From: Sulfitobacter sp. SK011
GTDB taxonomy: Bacteria; Pseudomonadota; Alphaproteobacteria; Rhodobacterales; Rhodobacteraceae
Assembly: GCF_003352065.1 (NCBI RefSeq)
Contig: NZ_CP025803.1
Coordinates: 2,025,574 to 2,089,573 of the forward strand
DNA: 64,000 nucleotides
Direction: 5' to 3'
In this document: positions 59,025 through 64,000 of the stretch, in pieces
Numbering within the stretch: position 1 is the stretch's first letter
Layout: each line of letters starts with the position of its first letter
Translations under genes and position numbers: made by a program
Notes under the pieces: model-generated
Database searches by the model: none
What the model saw: the letters and a program-made list of their open reading frames with translations, nothing else
What the model was told of the DNA's origin: nothing

Positions 59025-60383
59025 TTATCCTTTGAGCGGGTTCAGCGATGCAATCTCGCGCAGCTTGGCCCGCACAGCCCAGTCTGGACCAAAGCCGTAA
59101 CGCGCCCAGCCGATACTGTCCAGCCTGACGCTGCGCGCCTCGGCTGTGCGGTTCTCCAACTCAAGCGCCTCGGAGCGCAAAAGCAGCAATGTCGCAAGCA
59201 GTGCTGCGTTCTGGCTCTTGCGTGCGATGTCGATGTGGGGCGCGATCAGACGCAGGGCCGCATCCCCCTGACCCTGGCTGACGGCATAGCCGCCCAATTG
59301 CGTCGCGACATAGGCCCGGTGCAACGCCGTACCCGGTGTCTGCGCGTAAAAGCGGTCTGCGGTTGCGTAATGATATTGTGCGCCTTGCGGGTCGGTGTTT
59401 TGCAGGACACGGCCCATGGCGTAATGGGCAAACGCCCGGCGGTTGTCTTGCCAGCCCATCGCGGTGGAAATGCGAATTGCCTCTCTTGCGGCTGCATGAC
59501 GGCTGGAAAAGGAAACCGAGCGTCCCAGTGCGATCTGAATCGCGCGGCTCCACGCCAGCGGGGTGCGGGTACTGACGCGGGCAGGTCGGTAATTGCCGCG
59601 TGGGTTGATACGCGAAAAGATTTCGGGCAGGGCGGCAGCCACCTGGCCCCGCGACATGCCTGATCGCAACGCTGGATCGTAGTAGGCGCGCAGGATCATC
59701 ATATCGAAACCGGTCAGAACCGTGTGCACATTGTCATCGTTGAATACACTGTCGGGCAGGCGGTAAAGATCGTTGAGCGGTCCCAGCGCCTGCGCCAGTT
59801 CTTCGTGCAAACAATCGCGCACTTCCTGTGGGCTTGCATCATTGGGCAGGAATATCGCCATTCGTTCGCGCTTTTGCAGCAGCGTCCAGTTGGTGCGTGG
59901 CTGTCTGCGCGCTGAGCGATATTCAGACAAGGTGCTGACATTGGGGGCCACGAAACACGCCGCCTGCGGTAAGACCCTGCGGATGTCCGCGCGGCTGACC
60001 GCCTGGATTGTGATATTGGCGCTTGAATTCGTGGTATAGGTGATGTCGATTTTCGCCTCAGAGCGCAGGCGTGAAATCAAGCGGCTTAGGTCAGACCCAA
60101 GTGTCGCAGGTGCCGCACCGGTGACGCGTACGGTGACGGGTGTTTCAAATCGGGTCAGCACCGGCAAGGCGCGCCCGCTTTCCATCTGGAAGGACAATTC
60201 AATGAAATCGGCTGCCAGATCTTTGTTGGATCGCACCGGGGCCGAAGGCTGTGTTGCGCCAAAACTCTTCATTGGGGGCAGGGTGCTGGTGCTGCTGATT
60301 GCGCGTGTCGCGACCTCGGGCTGGGAGGCTGGAACGCAGGCGTTCAACAACATCACAAGCGGCAGAACAATGCGCGCTCTCAT
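59025..60383 (-). CDS. DUF2927 lipoprotein with C-terminal helical repeats
   Basis: This 452-residue protein has a lipoprotein signal (IVLPLVMLLNACVPAS; Cys16). Residues about 55-270 fit DUF2927 (KDLAADFIELSFQMESGRALPV, SPQEVRDCLHEELAQALGPLND, DDNVHTVLTGFDMMILRAYYDP), which has an HEELxQ motif like a degenerate metallopeptidase (HEExH without the final His). The rest is helical and TPR-like. It is in the same-strand cluster with MoxR and VWA genes. Confidence 0.85.
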   Translation of the reverse strand: MRARIVLPLVMLLNACVPASQPEVATRAISSTSTLPPMKSFGATQPSAPVRSNKDLAADFIELSFQMESGRALPVLTRFETPVTVRVTGAAPATLGSDLSRLISRLRSEAKIDITYTTNSSANITIQAVSRADIRRVLPQAACFVAPNVSTLSEYRSARRQPRTNWTLLQKRERMAIFLPNDASPQEVRDCLHEELAQALGPLNDLYRLPDSVFNDDNVHTVLTGFDMMILRAYYDPALRSGMSRGQVAAALPEIFSRINPRGNYRPARVSTRTPLAWSRAIQIALGRSVSFSSRHAAAREAIRISTAMGWQDNRRAFAHYAMGRVLQNTDPQGAQYHYATADRFYAQTPGTALHRAYVATQLGGYAVSQGQGDAALRLIAPHIDIARKSQNAALLATLLLLRSEALELENRTAEARSVRLDSIGWARYGFGPDWAVRAKLREIASLNPLKG

Positions 60384-60765
60384 TCAGAAATTTCCATAAA
60401 ATCAGGGGTTTGGCAAAGTGAATTGCGTAGCGCTGCCACGCAAGGCGTGCACACGGAATGTGTGTTTTGGATCATCATACTTGCCTGCCTGCCCTTTTTG
60501 AGCGTCTTGATTTGGGTCTTTTTGCCCGCCTTCTCGACCTTTGTAGGGAGCAATTAAGGCAAAAAAGAGGCAAATTGGGCAGAGAAAAAGTAAAGGTGTT
60601 TTTCTTGTCAGGACGACTCCGAAAAGGCATCCGGAAACGGGGAAAAAGCCGCATTCTCGTTGAAATTTTTTGGAGCGCCAAAGCCAAATTTTCGACAAAA
60701 AATATCTGAGGACTTAGTCGGGCGTTTCAAAAACGACCCAGATCAGAAAACACCTGTCCCGCGCG
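60384..60765. other. Intergenic region between MoxR and DUF2927 genes
   Basis: This 382-bp stretch between the MoxR stop (60766) and the DUF2927 start contains no plausible gene. It is AT-rich in the centre (AAGTAAAGGTGTTTTTCTTG near 60588-60607) and probably holds the promoter of the DUF2927-small-VWA transcription unit. GGAAATTT lies just before the DUF2927 ATG. Confidence 0.4.
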
Positions 60766-61605
60766 TTATCGCTGACCGCGCGCCATGAACGCCAGACGTT
60801 CAAACAAATGCACATCCTGTTCGTTCTTGAGCAAGGCACCATGCAACTTGGGAAGCGCAGATGTGCCGTCTTTCTTCAGATCAGCAACATCCATATCTTC
60901 GGCCAGCAGCAGCTTGAGCCAGTCCAGCACTTCTGACGTCGATGGTTTTTTCTTGAGGCCCTGCTGGTCGCGAATTTCATAAAATTGCGTCAGCGCCGTG
61001 GTCAGCAAAGCTTCCTTGATGCCCGGATGATGCACTTCGACGATCTTTTTCAACGTCTCCATTTCTGGAAATCGGATGTAGTGAAAGAAGCACCGCCGCA
61101 AAAACGCGTCCGGCAGTTCTTTTTCATTGTTGGATGTGATGATGACGATGGGGCGATTGACCGCTTTGATGGTCTCGCCGGTCTCATAGACAAAGAATTC
61201 CATCTTATCGAGTTCCTGCAACAGATCGTTGGGAAACTCGATGTCAGCCTTGTCGATTTCATCGATCAGCAAGACGACTTTTTCACCCGCTTCAAATGCC
61301 TGCCAGAGCTTGCCCTTGCGGATGTAGTTTTTCACGTCATGCACACGCTCTTCGCCCAGTTGGCTGTCGCGCAGGCGGCTGACTGCGTCGTATTCATAAA
61401 GGCCCTGTTGCGCGCGGGTGGTCGATTTGATGTTCCATTCGATCATCTGCAAACCCAAGGCATTGGACACCTGGCGGGCCAATTCGGTCTTGCCGGTTCC
61501 AGGTTCGCCTTTAACGAGCAGGGGCCGTTCCAGCGTGACAGCGGCATTTACAGCGATCGTCAGGTCGTCAGTTGCGACATAATCGGCGGTACCTTGGAAT
61601 TTCAT
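60766..61605 (-). CDS. MoxR-family AAA+ ATPase
   Basis: This 279-residue ATPase has Walker A GEPGTGKTEL in LVKGEPGTGKTELARQV, Walker B VVLLIDEIDKA, a sensor-like IITSNNEKELPDAFLRRCFFHY segment, and a C-terminal lid. MoxR ATPases work with VWA proteins as chaperones for cofactor insertion or complex activation. The VWA partner is downstream in the same direction, but 382 bp and two other genes intervene. The start at 61605 follows GAGAGG. It diverges from dksA. Confidence 0.94.
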   Translation of the reverse strand: MKFQGTADYVATDDLTIAVNAAVTLERPLLVKGEPGTGKTELARQVSNALGLQMIEWNIKSTTRAQQGLYEYDAVSRLRDSQLGEERVHDVKNYIRKGKLWQAFEAGEKVVLLIDEIDKADIEFPNDLLQELDKMEFFVYETGETIKAVNRPIVIITSNNEKELPDAFLRRCFFHYIRFPEMETLKKIVEVHHPGIKEALLTTALTQFYEIRDQQGLKKKPSTSEVLDWLKLLLAEDMDVADLKKDGTSALPKLHGALLKNEQDVHLFERLAFMARGQR

Positions 61606-61773
61606 AGCGTTTTCAACCTCTCATGCCGCAGCGTTGATGCCTCGCCTTTAAGCAAAATTCACAAGCATTGTGTAGTGACAATCGTCAAATGCTGAGTTAA
61701 ACGCTGCGGCAAGGGGGCAATCAATGAGGAGTAACCTCAAATGCCAGGTCCAAAATTTGTCGAGGGAGACACT

Positions 61774-62196
61774 ATGAAGCAGGAAGTTTTCCTGTCGGAC
61801 GACTACGCTCCGGCAGAGGACGAACCATTCATGAACGACAAGCAGGTCGAATACTTTCGCCGCAAGTTGCTGAACTGGAAAGCCGAGTTGCTGGCCGGCA
61901 GCCGTGACACCATTGAGACGATGAAGGACGGTACGCGCAACATCCCTGATGTGACCGACCGCGCCTCGGAAGAAACCGACCGGGCACTTGAACTGCGCAC
62001 CCGCGACCGGGCACGCAAACTGGTCACCAAGATCGAAGCTGCCCTGCGCCGGATCGACGAAGGCGAATTTGGCTATTGCTCGGTCACCGGCGATCCGATT
62101 TCGCTCAAGCGCTTGGACGCGCGGCCCATTGCGACAATGAGCCTTGAGGCGCAGGAAAAGCATGAGCGGCGCGAAAAAGTCCACCGCGACGAGTAA
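61774..62196 (+). CDS. dksA: RNA polymerase-binding transcription factor DksA (single-cysteine type)
   Basis: This 140-residue factor binds the RNA polymerase secondary channel and works with ppGpp in the stringent response. It has the coiled-coil hairpin with the DRASEETDRALE tip (DVTDRASEETDRALELRTRDR) and the globular end GEFGYCSVTGDPISLKRLDARP. Of the four zinc-finger cysteines only one remains (Cys about 102), as in the Rhodobacter sphaeroides DksA studied experimentally, which does not need zinc. The start at 61774 has GAGGGAG upstream; an ATG at 61741 also has a site (GAGGAG) but gives an atypical 11-residue extension. Confidence 0.95.
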   Translation: MKQEVFLSDDYAPAEDEPFMNDKQVEYFRRKLLNWKAELLAGSRDTIETMKDGTRNIPDVTDRASEETDRALELRTRDRARKLVTKIEAALRRIDEGEFGYCSVTGDPISLKRLDARPIATMSLEAQEKHERREKVHRDE

Positions 62197-62233
62197 GGCC
62201 GGGGCAATTTTTTCGGTCTGACAAGGATTTTTG

Positions 62234-62270
62234 AAACGCCGGGGTGGATGCTCCGGCGTTTTGTTTTGGG
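62234..62270 (+). terminator. Terminator of dksA
   Basis: AAACGCCGG (62234-62242) and CCGGCGTTT (62253-62261) form a perfect 9-bp stem with a 10-base loop and are followed by TTGTTTT. It begins 38 bp after the dksA stop, just before the monooxygenase gene. Confidence 0.85.
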
Positions 62271-62278
62271 GGACGAGC

Positions 62279-63448
62279 GTGGACATTTCAAACGCCATTG
62301 TGGTGGGCGGGGGCATCGGCGGCTTGGCGGTGGCCACGGTGCTTGCGCGGCAGGGCGTTGCGGTGACGGTTCTGGAACAGGCGCCACACATCGCCGAAGT
62401 GGGGGCCGGATTGCAGATCAGCCCGAATGGTCTGGCGGTGTTGCGCGCGCTTGCGCTTGACGGCGCGCTGCGCGGTCGCGGGGCTGTCCGGGGGCAGGCG
62501 GTTGTCCTGCGCGATTATGTGGCGGGCGAAACCGTTGCGCGCCTCGATCTGATGCGCTTGGCAAGAGATCAGCAGTATTACTTTGTCCACCGGGCCGATC
62601 TGATTGAAGTGCTGGTGGCGGCGGCCAAGCGTGCGAACGTGAGTTTCGAGCTTAACGCTCAAGCGGCAACGCTGCGTCCGGGGGCACTGCCGGTTGTGCA
62701 GATGTCCGATGGGTCAACACGGCGCGCCGAAGTCGTCGTCGCAGCAGACGGGATCCATTCAATGGCGCGTCCCGTGCTGAACGGGGCTGATACCGCAGCT
62801 TTCACCGGGCAGGTGGCGTGGCGTGCGCTTGTGCCAAACACATCCAATCATCCTGACGAGGCCCATGTGACGATGGGGCCGGGCCGACATCTGGTAAGCT
62901 ATCCGGTGCGCGGCGGCAATTTGATCAATCTGGTCGCTGTCGAGGAACGCGCGGACTGGGCCGCCGAAGGATGGAACCATCGCGATGACCCACAAAAACT
63001 GCGCGCGGCCTTTGCCGAATTTGGTGCCGAAGCCAAGGAGATGTTGAGCGCAGTTGAAAATGTGACCCTCTGGGGGCTGCACCGTCATCCGGTGGCCGCG
63101 ACCTGGCAGCGTGATGGCGTTGTCATGTTGGGTGATGCCGCGCACCCAACCCTGCCGTTTCTGGCACAGGGCGCGAACATGGCGCTCGAAGATGCATGGG
63201 TGCTGGCCGATCACCTTGCGCGGCTGCCGCGCGATGCCGCACTGGCGCAGTATCAGCGCACCCGCGAGGCCCGCGTGCGCCGGGTGATTGCGGCCGCACA
63301 AAGCAATGCCACGCGATATCATCTGCGCCCCGGCCCGGTGCGGACCGCAGCCCATCTGGGGCTGCGGCTGGCCAGCAAACTGGGGCCGGGACGGATGATC
63401 GGTGCCTTCAACTGGCTCTACGGGCACGATGTGACCCGCAGGCCGTGA
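62279..63448 (+). CDS. FAD-dependent aromatic monooxygenase-like protein
   Basis: This 389-residue protein starts with GTG (62279) after GGGGGACG. It has the FAD dinucleotide motif AIVVGGGIGGLAVATVLARQG, the middle VVVAADGIHSMARPVL segment (DG motif), and the second FAD motif VVMLGDAAHPTLPFLAQGANMALEDA. The layout matches class A flavin monooxygenases such as salicylate hydroxylase. Only about 18 bases separate its start from the dksA terminator. The substrate is unknown. Confidence 0.91.
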   Translation: MDISNAIVVGGGIGGLAVATVLARQGVAVTVLEQAPHIAEVGAGLQISPNGLAVLRALALDGALRGRGAVRGQAVVLRDYVAGETVARLDLMRLARDQQYYFVHRADLIEVLVAAAKRANVSFELNAQAATLRPGALPVVQMSDGSTRRAEVVVAADGIHSMARPVLNGADTAAFTGQVAWRALVPNTSNHPDEAHVTMGPGRHLVSYPVRGGNLINLVAVEERADWAAEGWNHRDDPQKLRAAFAEFGAEAKEMLSAVENVTLWGLHRHPVAATWQRDGVVMLGDAAHPTLPFLAQGANMALEDAWVLADHLARLPRDAALAQYQRTREARVRRVIAAAQSNATRYHLRPGPVRTAAHLGLRLASKLGPGRMIGAFNWLYGHDVTRRP

Positions 63449-64000
63449 TCACTGGGCGCGCTTGACCATCCCGAACAGATCACGTGGATCTTCGGGGTCG
63501 GCCAGCAGGTCAAGTGGTTGATAAAGCTTGGTCTCAGCAATCTGGTCCCGCACATAACGCAGCGCCGAGAAATCCTCGATCGCAAAGCCGACACTGTCAA
63601 ACAGAGTGATCTGTTTGTCGTCGGTCCGCCCTGCGGCCTGACCGGTCAGGACCTGCCAGACTTCAGTAACGGGGTGATCGGCATCAAGTTGCTGGATTTC
63701 GCCCTCGATCCGTGTCTGTTCGGGGTATTCCACAAAAATGCCAGCCCGGTGCAGGATAGCCGGGGCCAATTCGGTCTTGCCGGGACAATCGCCGCCAATG
63801 GCGTTGATGTGCACGCCTGCACCAACCATGTTGTCGGTCAGGATCGTGGCATATTGTTTATCGGCGGTGCAGGTGGTGATGATCTGCGCGCCCAGCATCG
63901 CATCCTCTGCGGTTTTGCAGCTCACAACAGTGATGCCGTGACCCGCAAGGTTGGCGGCGCATTTGGCGGTGGCAGCAGGGTCAATATCGTAAAGGCGCAC
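63449..64000 (-). CDS. Ornithine cyclodeaminase family protein (partial)
   Basis: This is the C-terminal part (183 residues) of a gene that runs off the right edge. It shows the Rossmann fold of the ornithine cyclodeaminase / mu-crystallin family: VRLYDIDPAATAKCAANLA, AQIITTCTADKQYATIL, GVHINAIGGDCPGKTEL, and DSVGFAIEDFSALRYV near the C-terminus. These enzymes act on ornithine or alanine or reduce imines. The N-terminal half is outside the window, so activity cannot be judged. Confidence 0.9.
   Translation of the reverse strand: MRLYDIDPAATAKCAANLAGHGITVVSCKTAEDAMLGAQIITTCTADKQYATILTDNMVGAGVHINAIGGDCPGKTELAPAILHRAGIFVEYPEQTRIEGEIQQLDADHPVTEVWQVLTGQAAGRTDDKQITLFDSVGFAIEDFSALRYVRDQIAETKLYQPLDLLADPEDPRDLFGMVKRAQ

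Overview
The window looks like a chromosomal segment of a marine Rhodobacteraceae (Roseobacter group) alphaproteobacterium. The evidence is a C4-pathway hemA (5-aminolevulinate synthase) with a perfect FNR-type box, a single-cysteine DksA of the Rhodobacter type, lineage-typical families (DUF2852, DUF2927, an RSP_2648-like PIN protein), a TRAP transporter with its own two-component system, a suf-type Fe-S locus and moderately high GC. Most of the window is ordinary, dense core genome: about 62 protein genes and 4 tRNA genes, with no rRNA, IS element, prophage or CRISPR array seen.

Layout. 1-6.2 kb (minus strand): a TfoX-like fragment, an A-type Fe-S carrier, a DUF3307 membrane protein, a SatD-like protein, sufT, an exported FAH/MhpD-fold protein, a zinc-protease/RimK ATP-grasp fusion, and an NfeD/SPFH pair. 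6.3-11.8 kb: tgt, a membrane protein, lon and a tailed HU-like protein. 11.85-14.9 kb: a tRNA island (Val-CAC, Val-TAC and two near-identical Asp-GTC) with tandem histidine phosphatases and a 0.9 kb stretch without a convincing gene. 14.9-19 kb (minus): a fluoroacetate-dehalogenase-like hydrolase, an M20 peptidase, an MFS exporter and an SMR-like protein. 19-23 kb: hemA, a RodZ-like protein and ispG. 23.05-24.74 kb: an overlapping C5 cytosine methyltransferase and GIY-YIG nuclease, a probable small restriction-modification unit. 24.75-33.4 kb: a DsbA-like oxidoreductase, an aminotransferase, an N-acetylmuramoyl-L-alanine amidase, PBP1A, prfB and an amidase. 33.4-37.1 kb: DUF2189, a Rieske oxygenase with a small coupled partner, an XRE regulator and a small conserved protein. 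37.1-39.7 kb: ilvBN with a leader-peptide attenuator. 39.8-47.5 kb: an MCP-tip-like protein, a NarL-type regulator and a cache histidine kinase, divergent from a three-gene TRAP transporter with oversized membrane subunits. 47.6-64 kb: bpt, RDD, DUF2852, a YbaK-like protein, glnE, a membrane cNMP-binding protein, a lipoprotein, an RlmI-like methyltransferase, a PIN protein, an M48 protease, a VWA / small membrane protein / DUF2927 group, a MoxR ATPase, dksA, a flavin monooxygenase and a partial ornithine cyclodeaminase.

The most interesting reading is the SatD/DUF3307 pair inserted between sufT and the A-type carrier. The SatD-like protein reads as a class III cyclase-like domain followed by a helix-turn-helix, and an array of five alternating ACAGGT/ACCTGT half-sites lies between it and the membrane protein gene. 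Together these suggest a compact, little-described regulatory system. Also notable are a fully readable branched-chain attenuator (leader peptide MTGVVVILGNTRMGR with an antiterminator and a terminator), the FNR box of hemA, the methyltransferase/GIY-YIG pair, a Popeye-like membrane cNMP-binding protein and a paired ATGTGAA-N5-TTCACAT operator. Family names are recalled from sequence motifs only; no database search was possible.
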